The position numbers and the translations under genes were made by a program. A stretch of DNA of 31,991 nucleotides from JBGTBQ01 sp041749275 (lineage in GTDB: Bacteria > Acidobacteriota > Blastocatellia > Pyrinomonadales > Pyrinomonadaceae): positions 1-31,991 of the forward strand of contig JBGTBQ010000156.1 of NCBI GenBank assembly GCA_041749275.1, read 5' to 3'. Below the pieces are notes generated by a model, which saw only the letters and a list, made by a program, of their open reading frames with translations, ran no database searches and had not been told where the DNA came from. This document shows, one piece after another, positions 6,783 to 14,676 of this stretch (within the stretch, counting starts at the first letter, position 1; every line of letters begins with the position of its first letter).

Positions 6783-8975
6783 TTACCGCAGGAAGCCATC
6801 CTGCAACCCACCGTCCACGGGGATAACGTGGCCGGTCGTCTTTGACAGGCGCGGCGAGATGAAAAGGAAGAGCGCCTCGGCCTGATCGTCCGGCTCGATG
6901 GGCGTCTGCGTCAGCGAGCGTTTCGCGTAAAACCGCGCCAGCTTATCGCGCAGCGCCTCCGTCTCTTCGCTCTCCTCGAAGTCAATATCGTACTTCGTCA
7001 AGCTGGCGATAACGCGGTCGCGCGGGAACATGGTGCTGCCCTTGACCACGGTCGCGGGCGCGACGGCGTTGACGCGCACGAGCGGCGCCATCTCAATCGC
7101 CAACTCGCGCGCGAGGTGGTTCGCCGCCGACTTGCTCGTGTCGTAGGCGAGGCTCCCTTTCTTCGCCACGACGGCGTTGGCGCTCGTCGTCAGGACGAGG
7201 TTGCCGGTCAAGCCCTGCTTCTTGAAAATCTTGTGCGCCTCGTCGGCGACGATGTAAGGGCCGGTGACGTTGATGGCGTAAGTCAAAGCCCACTGGCGGT
7301 CTTCGACGCGCCCCGTCTTGTCGGGCGGGACGAAGATGCCGGCGGTGACGATCACGTCGTCAATGCCGCCGTAGGCGAGCATCACGTCCTCGAACATCTT
7401 CGCCACCGACTCGCGGTTCGTGATGTCGCACGCGAGGCCGATGGCCGGGCCGCAGTTGCTGATGCCGGTGCCGGCGACGCCGATGCCGGGGCCGTACTTG
7501 TCAACGATCTCCTGCGCCGTCTCTTTCGCCGAAGCCTCGTCGAGGTCAACGCAGACGACGTGCGCGCCTTCTTTGACGACGCGGTGCGCGGTTGCTTTGC
7601 CGATGCCGGCGCCCGCGCCGATGATGACGACGATGCGGCGGTCGAGTTCCTTTTCGGGCGGCATCCGGCGCAATTTGGCCTCTTCGAGCAGCCAGTATTC
7701 GATGTCGAACGCCTCTTGGCTGTCCATCGCCTCGTACTCGTCCATCGCCTCCGCGCCGCGCATCACTTCAATCGCGCAGTTATAAAACTCGCCCGTCACG
7801 CGCGACTCGCTCTTGTTCTTGCCCCACGCGACCATGCCGAGACCGGGAATCAACACGACGGTCGGGTTCGGGTCGCGCATCGCGGGCGAGTCCGGGTGCT
7901 TGCACTTCTCGTAGTAGGCCGCGTAGTCCTTGCGATACTCGACGATGCCTTCGGCGATGGCTTTTTTCAACGCCTCGATGTCGCCCGTCGCCGGGTCCCA
8001 GTTGACGAAGAAGGGCTTGATTTTGGTGCGAAGGAAGTGGTCGGGACAGGAGGTGCCGAGTTCGGCGAGGCGCGGGCCGTCGTGGCTATTGACGAAGCGG
8101 AGCATCCGCTCGTCATCCTGCACCGTGCCGACGAAGCGCTTGTTCGAGGAGACTTGTCCGCGCAAGAAAGGAATGACCTCGGCGATGATGCGGCGGCGCG
8201 CGGTCTCTTCAATCGGTTCGTGCTTGCGCCCGCCGAAGGTCTGCTCGCCCTTGTCGTGCTCTTCGATAAAACGCGCGGCGCGGTCAATGATCTCCAGCGC
8301 CGTCTCGTAACAGGTCTTGTCGTCGTTGTCCCACGAACTCATGCCGTGGTGGCCGAGCAGGATGCCTTTGGCCTGTGGGTTCTCGGCGATGAGTTGCTCG
8401 ATCTTCAGCCCGATGTCAAAACCCGGTCGCTGCCACGGGATGTAAATTATTTCGTCGCCGTAAATCTCTTTGGTGAGCTTTTCCTGATTGACCGAAGCCG
8501 CGACGGCGATGACTGCGTTCGGATGCAGGTGATCCACGTGCGTGTAAGGGACGAGCGTGTGAAGCGGCGTGTCAATGGAGCCGGCGCGTGGGTTGAGGTT
8601 GAAGACGCAGTGGCTGTACATCGGGTACATCGCGTCTTCAATCTCGGTCTTCGGCCCGTTCTCCGGGTGGTCGAGGTAGATCGGTTTCATCGCGCGAATC
8701 TTGTCGAGGTAGAAGGAGGCGAAGCCGTCGCGCTTGGCCGTCCGCAGGTCGCCGCCCGAACCTTTCACCCACAAGACTTCAACTTCTTCTCCGGTAAGCG
8801 GGTCTTTCTCCATCAACTTGGACGAAGTGTTGCCGCCGCCGGTGTTGGTGAGCGTCAAATCTTCGCCGAGTTTGTTGGAGCGGTAGACCAGACGGTCGAG
8901 TCCCGCAAGCTGGTCGGCGACCTCATCCTGCCACAAGTACTTCACGAAACTTAAAGCCCTTTTCTCTTTGCTCAT
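6783..8975 (-). CDS. rhaEW: Bifunctional rhamnulose-1-phosphate aldolase / L-lactaldehyde dehydrogenase
   Basis: A 730-aa two-domain enzyme (RhaEW/YuxG family). Residues ~1-430 are a class II aldolase: NTGGGNTSSK (44-53), WVKGSGGD, metal-site histidines in THVDHLHPN (H146, H149, H151) and LGHHGMSSW (H209/H210). Residues ~445-730 are a short-chain dehydrogenase: dinucleotide loop GAGAGIG (453-459) and catalytic Y611-xxx-K615 in YDTSK. The family cleaves L-rhamnulose-1-phosphate to DHAP and L-lactaldehyde, then oxidises lactaldehyde to L-lactate with NAD+. GGAGG four bases before ATG 8975 supports the start. It is the first enzyme gene after the GntR regulator (82-bp gap). Its lactate product explains the linked lut genes. 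Length and motifs are complete. Confidence 0.95.
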   Translation of the reverse strand: MSKEKRALSFVKYLWQDEVADQLAGLDRLVYRSNKLGEDLTLTNTGGGNTSSKLMEKDPLTGEEVEVLWVKGSGGDLRTAKRDGFASFYLDKIRAMKPIYLDHPENGPKTEIEDAMYPMYSHCVFNLNPRAGSIDTPLHTLVPYTHVDHLHPNAVIAVAASVNQEKLTKEIYGDEIIYIPWQRPGFDIGLKIEQLIAENPQAKGILLGHHGMSSWDNDDKTCYETALEIIDRAARFIEEHDKGEQTFGGRKHEPIEETARRRIIAEVIPFLRGQVSSNKRFVGTVQDDERMLRFVNSHDGPRLAELGTSCPDHFLRTKIKPFFVNWDPATGDIEALKKAIAEGIVEYRKDYAAYYEKCKHPDSPAMRDPNPTVVLIPGLGMVAWGKNKSESRVTGEFYNCAIEVMRGAEAMDEYEAMDSQEAFDIEYWLLEEAKLRRMPPEKELDRRIVVIIGAGAGIGKATAHRVVKEGAHVVCVDLDEASAKETAQEIVDKYGPGIGVAGTGISNCGPAIGLACDITNRESVAKMFEDVMLAYGGIDDVIVTAGIFVPPDKTGRVEDRQWALTYAINVTGPYIVADEAHKIFKKQGLTGNLVLTTSANAVVAKKGSLAYDTSKSAANHLARELAIEMAPLVRVNAVAPATVVKGSTMFPRDRVIASLTKYDIDFEESEETEALRDKLARFYAKRSLTQTPIEPDDQAEALFLFISPRLSKTTGHVIPVDGGLQDGFLR

Positions 8976-9057
8976 GGGACCTCCACGACGGATTGAGCCT
9001 GTTTGCTCATCCTCTCAAGATTGAACTGACGGATTGACAGCGGAAATCTTCGACGGA

Positions 9058-9738
9058 TCACGGGCGGGCGCCGTCGTCGCCCGCGGACAAGAGCGGCTCC
9101 AGCATCTCGTCCTTCCAGCACCCAACCAGCGTCTTCATCAAATCGCGCAGGTCGTCCGCGCCCATCGTGGGCAACGCCTCGACGATCCGCGCGTGCTGCG
9201 TCGCGCTCTCGATATACTCCTCGCGCTCGTGCTTGAACTTCATCACCGAAAAGGCGAAGAGCGGCAGCACCACGCGTTCGAGCGCATCGGTAAGATAAGG
9301 GTTGCGCGCCAGCCCCCAAATCTTCCGGTGAAAGGCGAGGTCGGCATCGCAGAACTGTTCGGGGTCGCGCCCTTCCGCCGCGCTCTTCATTCTGGCAATC
9401 AGCGCGCGCAACTCTTCGATGTCCCCCGCGGAGATGTGTTCCTGCGCCCACACCACGGCCAGCGCCTCAAGCTCGCCCCGCAACTGAAACAACTGCCCGA
9501 CCTCTGTCGGCCTCAACTCCGTGACGGTCGTTCCCTTGTACGGCGTCTTTTGCACAAAGCCCTGATGCTCTAGCTCGATCAGCGCCTCGCGCACGAGCGG
9601 GATGCCCGTGCCGAGTTGTTGCGCGATGCGGCTCTCGACGATCTGCGCGCCCGGCACGATGGCGCCGGACAGAATGGCCTCTTTGATGGTGAAGACGACC
9701 TGATCTTTTTTCGAGACGGGTTGGATCAGTTTCAGCAT
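9058..9738 (-). CDS. GntR-family transcriptional regulator, FCD (FadR) subfamily
   Basis: A 226-aa regulator. Residues ~8-75 form the GntR winged helix (VVFTIKEAILSGAIVPGAQI, then ESRIAQQLGTGIPLVREAL and EHQGFVQKTPYKGTTV). Residues ~85-215 are an all-helical FCD effector domain with the usual metal-ligand pattern DADLAFHRKIW and a later TQHARIVEAL histidine. A GGGGG tract six bases before ATG 9738 serves as ribosome-binding site. It is co-directional with and immediately upstream of rhaEW, so it probably controls the rhamnose/lactate block and responds to a small organic acid or sugar acid; the ligand is not predictable from sequence. Its operator was not identified. Confidence 0.93.
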   Translation of the reverse strand: MLKLIQPVSKKDQVVFTIKEAILSGAIVPGAQIVESRIAQQLGTGIPLVREALIELEHQGFVQKTPYKGTTVTELRPTEVGQLFQLRGELEALAVVWAQEHISAGDIEELRALIARMKSAAEGRDPEQFCDADLAFHRKIWGLARNPYLTDALERVVLPLFAFSVMKFKHEREEYIESATQHARIVEALPTMGADDLRDLMKTLVGCWKDEMLEPLLSAGDDGARP

Positions 9739-9803
9739 GTCTGCCCCCTGTCAGGTTGGGCTGGCGGAGAAGGGTCTTTCACGCCCGGCCAGACCGGGCC
9801 ACC

Positions 9804-10058
9804 TCACTTCTGATTTCGCAGACGACGCCGGGATATCAACACTTCGTGGAGATGCTCCGGACAGGTGATATTCAGCAGCGTATGTCCAACGCTGACCAGA
9901 AACTGTTCGCGCCGGCCCCGGAACTTGCCGATGAGCGGCGGCTCGCTCACAAATTCGACGAGGCCATCCCGTACCCAGTGCCAAAACTGCTTCGGCGAGA
10001 CCCACACGGCCCCCTCATAGCAGATCACTTTTGCTGATCGTTTGCTTGTGCTCGACAT
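9804..10058 (-). CDS. Small uncharacterised protein
   Basis: An 84-aa ORF (MSSTSKRSAKVICYEG...), 65 bp upstream of the GntR gene and co-directional. I do not recognise a named family. It is basic, rich in Trp, Phe and His (VWVSPKQFWHWVRDGL), lacks a signal peptide or membrane segment, and ends RRRLRNQK. A GTG four codons upstream (10070) is an alternative start; a GAGGG tract lies 12 nt before the ATG, further than ideal. The composition looks like a folded soluble domain rather than a random reading frame, and no better ORF overlaps it. It could be a small accessory protein of the operon. Confidence is moderate. Confidence 0.5.
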   Translation of the reverse strand: MSSTSKRSAKVICYEGAVWVSPKQFWHWVRDGLVEFVSEPPLIGKFRGRREQFLVSVGHTLLNITCPEHLHEVLISRRRLRNQK

Positions 10059-10070
10059 GAAAAACCGCAC

Positions 10071-10313
10071 CCTCTTTTTCTTAGCTCGAACCAGAAATGT
10101 GTTGATGCCCTTCAGGAATGTGACGGCATTAATATATCAACTTTTACGAAATTGCAAGATTATAATATGATCTGCACAGCAATATGTTTCTTTTGCGAAC
10201 TAATCATCAACCTCAACCGTCTCAAAGTTTGTCTTGATACACTCAGCGAGCGGGTTTGCCGCTGATAGCCGCGCCCGCCCGCCACAGTGTGAGGTAGCGT
10301 GCCGCGAGCGGTT
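10071..10313. promoter_or_regulatory. AT-rich intergenic region, probable promoter zone of the GntR-rha-lut block
   Basis: The 243 bp between the GH28 stop and the small ORF contain no gene. The part from about 10125 to 10205 is strikingly AT-rich for this window and holds TATAAT-like strings on the minus strand (for example CATATTATAATC at about 10150-10170) and TTGATATATTAAT. I could not place a convincing -35/-10 pair or a GntR operator with good spacing. This is the most promoter-like stretch between 9 and 12 kb on composition alone. Confidence 0.4.
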
Positions 10314-11762
10314 TCAACTCGCTTTCTCGACTATTTTCCCATTTACGCGGACGTTCCGCATCGTGAGGCCCTTGACGTTTTTGACGATGCTCGGCTGGGC
10401 CGCGTTCTCGAAGACGCAGTCTTCCAGCCGCAGGTCGAAGATGGGGGCGTCGTCGAAGCCCTGTACGTCGAGGGCGTGCTTGCTCTTGCCGCTCCGCAAA
10501 TCCTCCACGACGTAGTTGCGGACGACGGGCGTGAACTTTCCCTTTGCGCCCTCCTCGTAATTGAAGTCAATCGTGATGACGGCGTGCGCGACCTGCCCGA
10601 CATCAATGTTGCGGAAATAGAGATTTTCCAGCAGGCCGCCGCGCATCGCGTTGTTTTTGACGCGGAGCGCGTGGTCGAGGTTCGGGCTGTCGAGCCGGCA
10701 GCGTTCGGCGAAAAGGTTGCGGACGCCGCCGGAGATTTCGCTCCCCACCGTGATGCCGCCGTGCCCGTCTTTCATCACGCAGTCGCGGATGATGATGTTC
10801 TCCGTCGGAACGTTCAAGCGCCGCCCATCGGCATTGCGGCCCGACTTGATGGCGATGCAGTCGTCGCCGGTGTCGAAGTAGCAGCCTTCGATGAGCACGT
10901 CCCTGCACGACTCCGGGTCACAGCCGTCGTTGTTCGGGCCGTGCGTGGCGATGTGCACCTTTCGCACCGTGACGTTCTGGCAGAGGACTGGATGAATCTC
11001 CCACATCGGCGAGTTCTTGATGGTCACGCCTTCGATGAGCACGTTCTGACAGCGGTAAGGTTGTATGAACTGCGGCCTCAGATAATGGCCCTCGCCGAAG
11101 ACGCGCTCGGCGACGGGCACGCCGCGCTCGGCCATCTCCTCAAGAGCTTTGCGCGCCTTCTTCTGATCGGGGTCGCTCTTCTTCCAGCCGTAACGCTCCT
11201 GCCCCTTCCACGGCCACCAATGCTCGTCGTCGCCCTGCCCATCGAGCGTGCCCGTCCCCGTGATGGCGATGTTGCGTTGCTCAAAGGCGTAGATGAAGGG
11301 CGAGTAGTTCATCAACTCCATCCCTTCCCAGCGCGAGAAAACGAGCGGCAGATATTTTTTCGGGTCTTGATGGAACTTGACGGTTGCGCCCTCGGAGACA
11401 TGGAGGTTGACGTTGCTCTTGAGATGAATCGCGCTGGTCAGGAAGACGCCCGCCGGGACGACGACGCGCCCGCCGCCCCGCTTCGCGCACTCGGCGATGG
11501 CCGCGCGGAATGCGTCGGTGCAATCGGTCTTCCCATCGGCGACGGCGCCAAAGCGCGTCACGGCGAAATCGCGTTTCGGGAAGATGGGCGGCTTGATGCG
11601 CTTCAGAATCGAAGGCACTTGCGCCCACGGATTCGCGGCGGCGTGGGCGGGACGCGCGGCGGCGCGGACGATTGCCGCGCCGATATCGGATGCGGCGGGG
11701 ATAAACAGTGCGGTCGCTCCGCCGGCCATGAAGGTTTTAACGAACTCGCGCCGGTTGGTCAT
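10314..11762 (-). CDS. GH28 polygalacturonase-like glycoside hydrolase, Tat-exported
   Basis: A 482-aa right-handed beta-helix enzyme. The N-terminus carries a twin-arginine signal (NRREFVK, then FMAGGATALFIPAA), implying Tat export after folding. A pectate-lyase-3-like start (FGAVADGKTDCTDAFRAAI) follows. The GH28 signatures are in order: NNDGCDPES with D279, DTGDDCIAIKSG with D300/D301, GHGGITVGSE with H334, and RVKN (R367, K369). The expected function is hydrolysis of alpha-1,4-galacturonosyl bonds in homogalacturonan or of rhamnogalacturonan; exo or endo mode cannot be read here. GGGAAG precedes ATG 11762. It lies 52 bp downstream of the MFS gene, likely in the same transcript. Confidence 0.94.
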   Translation of the reverse strand: MTNRREFVKTFMAGGATALFIPAASDIGAAIVRAAARPAHAAANPWAQVPSILKRIKPPIFPKRDFAVTRFGAVADGKTDCTDAFRAAIAECAKRGGGRVVVPAGVFLTSAIHLKSNVNLHVSEGATVKFHQDPKKYLPLVFSRWEGMELMNYSPFIYAFEQRNIAITGTGTLDGQGDDEHWWPWKGQERYGWKKSDPDQKKARKALEEMAERGVPVAERVFGEGHYLRPQFIQPYRCQNVLIEGVTIKNSPMWEIHPVLCQNVTVRKVHIATHGPNNDGCDPESCRDVLIEGCYFDTGDDCIAIKSGRNADGRRLNVPTENIIIRDCVMKDGHGGITVGSEISGGVRNLFAERCRLDSPNLDHALRVKNNAMRGGLLENLYFRNIDVGQVAHAVITIDFNYEEGAKGKFTPVVRNYVVEDLRSGKSKHALDVQGFDDAPIFDLRLEDCVFENAAQPSIVKNVKGLTMRNVRVNGKIVEKAS

Positions 11763-11814
11763 GCTTCCCTCTCGAATGAACAGGATAGAGTCGGAGTCGG
11801 TTTCAAAGATCGCC

Positions 11815-13068
11815 TCATGTCAACGTCTGTTTCTTACGAGGCAGCAGCGCGATGGCGACGGCCCCCGTGAGCGCGATGGCGATGAGGAAGGTAAAGCCAG
11901 TCGTATAAGTGCCCGTGCTGTCGCGCAACCGCGCGACCACGACCGGCGCGAGCGCCTCGGCCACGCCGTCGGCGGTCAGTATCAATCCCATCACGCGCCC
12001 CATCACGCGCACGCCGAACAGTTCGGCGGCCATGAGCGGGATAATCATATAATCGCCGCCGAGGCCGATGCCGAACATGACGGCGAAGAGATAGAGCACG
12101 GGGGTCGAAGAGGCGAAGAAGAGGAGCGGGATCGAGCCGGCGACGATCATGTAGATGAGCAGCATGACGTACTTCTTCGGGAAGCGGTCGGCGAGCCAGC
12201 CCATCAACAGCCGCCCGGCAAGGCTTGAAATCAGGATCAGCGAGAGCACGAAAGCAGCGGTGGACTGAGCCGTCTGTTCGGGCATCGCGCGGAACAGGTC
12301 GAGCGTCATGTAGAGTTTGAGGTTCTGATTCGTGCCCCCGACCGCGCCGATGGAACACATGCTGCCGATGGCGAGCAGGTAGAACGCCGGGTTTTTGAAC
12401 GCCCAGCCGATGGGCGCCGTCTGCGCCGCGCTCTGCGTCCCGCCACCAACTGCCGCCGCCTCCGGCGACTCTTTGACGAAATAGGCCAGCGGTAAAGCAA
12501 TCACGATGATGAGGACGCCGAGCGTCGTCAATGCGGTGTGCCAGCCGAAGTTACGCACCAGCCACACCGAGAGGAGCGGCACGAGCGCGCCGCCGACGCC
12601 GATGCCGAGGTAGGCGAAGCCCATCGCCTTGCCGCGTGATTTGTCGAACCAGCGCGCGAGCAGCACTTGATTCGGCAGCGGCCCGGCGAAGACATAGCCG
12701 AGCGCGTTGAAGAGATAGAAGAGATAAAACATCCACAGCGCCGTCATGTTGCCGAGACCGATGAGCGCCGTGCCCGCCATCAGGATGCCGCCGAGCATCA
12801 AACGGCGCGGGCCGAAGCGGTCAACCATCCAGCCCGCGATAAAGCCGAAGAGCGGCCCGACGATGAGCTTGCTTATCATGTTGCCGGACGTGACCTGCGT
12901 GCGCGACCAGCCGAACTCCTTGACCATGAAGTCGTAGTAGAACGGCAGCCCGTAGAGCGCGAGTCCGACAATCGAGAAGAGCGCCAGAAACGAGGTCGCG
13001 GCGACTTGAAACTGCGCGGCGCGCGGGCGCGCGGCGTCGGTTGAAGTGGTTTCGATTGGTGTGTGCAT
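11815..13068 (-). CDS. MFS transporter (oxalate/formate- or monocarboxylate-porter-like)
   Basis: A 417-aa inner-membrane permease with about 12 predicted membrane segments in two halves, joined by a central loop near residues 205-225 (KESPEAAAVGGGTQSAAQ). The MFS loop motif GWMVDRFGPRRLM follows TM2, with a degenerate repeat GWLADRFPKKYVM in the second half. The overall pattern (GLPFYYDFMVKEFGWSRTQV near the start) resembles OFA/MCT-type and hexuronate-type carriers. From its position between GH28 and glycerate kinase I infer uptake of galacturonate, rhamnose or a related acid. No dedicated RhaT is present in the window, so this is the only inner-membrane sugar carrier candidate here. Confidence 0.88.
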   Translation of the reverse strand: MHTPIETTSTDAARPRAAQFQVAATSFLALFSIVGLALYGLPFYYDFMVKEFGWSRTQVTSGNMISKLIVGPLFGFIAGWMVDRFGPRRLMLGGILMAGTALIGLGNMTALWMFYLFYLFNALGYVFAGPLPNQVLLARWFDKSRGKAMGFAYLGIGVGGALVPLLSVWLVRNFGWHTALTTLGVLIIVIALPLAYFVKESPEAAAVGGGTQSAAQTAPIGWAFKNPAFYLLAIGSMCSIGAVGGTNQNLKLYMTLDLFRAMPEQTAQSTAAFVLSLILISSLAGRLLMGWLADRFPKKYVMLLIYMIVAGSIPLLFFASSTPVLYLFAVMFGIGLGGDYMIIPLMAAELFGVRVMGRVMGLILTADGVAEALAPVVVARLRDSTGTYTTGFTFLIAIALTGAVAIALLPRKKQTLT

Positions 13069-13111
13069 CAGGTTCTCTCGTCGTCATTCGACGATGACAG
13101 GTTTTTGTGAT

Positions 13112-13170
13112 AGCTCCGGAGGGGCGGAATGTTTGGAGCAAGCTACAAACATTCCGCTCCTGACGGGGCT
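13112..13170. repeat. Short inverted repeat, family F3, copy 1
   Basis: Left arm AGCTCCGGAGGGGCGGAAT plus GTTT (13112-13134) and an imperfectly mirrored right arm AAACATTCCGCTCCTGACGG plus GGCT (13147-13170), with a 12-base loop. It lies in the gap between the glycerate kinase stop and the MFS start. A single arm of the same family recurs at 16976-16999. Confidence 0.75.
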
Positions 13171-13190
13171 TTCCAAACAGCTTTCGCGTT

Positions 13191-14564
13191 TCAGGACGCT
13201 GACGCGACAATGAACAACAGGTCGTTGACGTTGGTCAGCGTCGGGCCGGGCTTCAGCAGCGCGTCGAGTGGAGCGAAAAAATTGTAAGCGTCGTTGCGTC
13301 CGAGGAAATCGCCCGCATCATAGCCGAGGGCGCGCGCGCGCGCCAGAGTCTCGCCCGTGACGACTGCCCCGGCGGCATCCGTCGGCCCGTCGCCGCCATC
13401 GGTCGCTAAACTGACGAGCAGCACGCTCTCGATTCCATCGAGCGGCTCGACCGCGCCGAGCGCGAGTTCCTGATTGCGCCCGCCGTAGCCCTCGCCCCGC
13501 AGCGTCACCGTCGTCTCACCGCCCAGAACGCGGAGCAGCGGGCGTTCGACCGTGACTCGCTCACTCAACTCGCGCGCGATGCCAGCCGCCATGAGACCGA
13601 CTTCGCGCGCCTCGCCTTCGAGAGAGGTCGTCAGCAGCGCGGCGTCAAACCCACGTTCGCGGGCCGCCGCAACCGACGCCTCCGCCGCCGTGCGGTTGTC
13701 GGCGATGACGTGGTTGTCCACGTTCGACCAAAGGGCGTCGTCATGCTTCGGCGTCTCGCTGATCTCTCCCGCCATGCCTCGCCGCAAGTGCTTGACTACA
13801 CCTTCGGGCACACGTTCGCGCAGTTCGTAACGCTCGATGACGCGCCATGCGTCCGCGAAGGTCGTTGAGTCCGGCGCAGTCGGTCCCGAAGCAATCACAT
13901 CCAGCGGCGAGCCGACCACATCCGAAACGATCAGTGAAACAGTGCGGGCCGGAGCGGCGAGCCGTGCCAGCTTGCCTCCGCCGAGACGTGTCGAATGTTT
14001 ACGGAGCGCGTTGAGTTCGCCAATCGTCGCGCCGCAACCCAACAACAGTTCGGTCGTGGCGCGTATCTCTTCGAGCGTGAGACCCGCCTCCGGCAATGTC
14101 AGTAACGCCGAGCCGCCGCCGGAGATGAGCGCCAATACCAGATCGTCTTCAGTCGCGTTCTCCAACAGCGCCGCGAGTCTCTCTGCCGCCTCGACGCCGC
14201 GCACGTCCGGCACTGGATGGCTCGCTTCAAACAACTCGACCGGGCCGACCCGTGCGCCTGAATCGCCGAGATGCCCTTCTTTGACGATAACGACTCCGGC
14301 GGTGATCCTTTCGCCTAACGCTTCGACGGCGGCCTCGGCCATCGGCGCGCACGCTTTGCCGGCCCCGACGACGAACACGCGCCCGCCCGCGTTTAAATCG
14401 AAGCGGCGTTCATTAACGAAAATCGCGTCGCCCTCTCGCCGCAACACGCGCCTCACCGCCGCCCTCGGCTCGACCGCGTCGAGCGCCGCCGCCATGATCT
14501 CCGCCACGTCGCGCCCGCGCGAATGCTCGCGCAGCACGCCATTCATCAAACGCTCAACGTCCAT
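13191..14564 (-). CDS. Glycerate 2-kinase (GckA/TtuD, MOFRL family)
   Basis: A 457-aa enzyme of the DUF4147/MOFRL family that phosphorylates D-glycerate to 2-phosphoglycerate. Signatures: VFVVGAGKACAPMAEA (~63-79), LALISGGGSALLTLPEAG, LIVSDVVGSPLDVIASGPTA in the N-terminal domain; LGGETTVTLRGEGYGGRNQE and LATDGGDGPTDAAGAVV in the C-terminal MOFRL domain. It is full length. It probably channels glycerate from uronate breakdown to glycolysis, matching the pectinolytic neighbours, though the glycerate source is not encoded in this window. The ATG at 14564 lies only 10 bp from an F2 repeat, so little native leader remains and no clear Shine-Dalgarno is seen. Confidence 0.94.
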   Translation of the reverse strand: MDVERLMNGVLREHSRGRDVAEIMAAALDAVEPRAAVRRVLRREGDAIFVNERRFDLNAGGRVFVVGAGKACAPMAEAAVEALGERITAGVVIVKEGHLGDSGARVGPVELFEASHPVPDVRGVEAAERLAALLENATEDDLVLALISGGGSALLTLPEAGLTLEEIRATTELLLGCGATIGELNALRKHSTRLGGGKLARLAAPARTVSLIVSDVVGSPLDVIASGPTAPDSTTFADAWRVIERYELRERVPEGVVKHLRRGMAGEISETPKHDDALWSNVDNHVIADNRTAAEASVAAARERGFDAALLTTSLEGEAREVGLMAAGIARELSERVTVERPLLRVLGGETTVTLRGEGYGGRNQELALGAVEPLDGIESVLLVSLATDGGDGPTDAAGAVVTGETLARARALGYDAGDFLGRNDAYNFFAPLDALLKPGPTLTNVNDLLFIVASAS

Positions 14565-14574
14565 CCGAAGGATT

Positions 14575-14676
14575 GGTCAGAACCGCCTGCGGTAGCGGGC
14601 GGGTCTTGTGGCCCCGACATCAAAGCTGTGTGGTCAAGCACGGCATACCCGCCCGCTACCGCAGGCGGTTCTGACC
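14575..14676. repeat. Inverted repeat, family F2, copy 1
   Basis: Two perfectly mirrored 29-base arms (14575-14603 and 14648-14676) around a 44-bp loop. Each arm contains GAACCGCCTGCGGTAGCGGG or its complement. The right arm encodes the last residues (GQNRLR) and the TAG stop of the PL10 gene; the left arm ends next to the glycerate kinase start. Short ORFs read through it are repeat translations, not genes. Confidence 0.92.

Noticed and set aside
7116..8954. A 612-aa plus-strand frame opposite rhaEW (similarly 633-1769, 4293-5333, 5426-6595 and 10299-11870)
   Set aside because: These are antisense shadows of clear enzyme genes in high-GC DNA. They are Arg/Val/Asp-rich, show no family motifs, and overlap the true genes almost completely.
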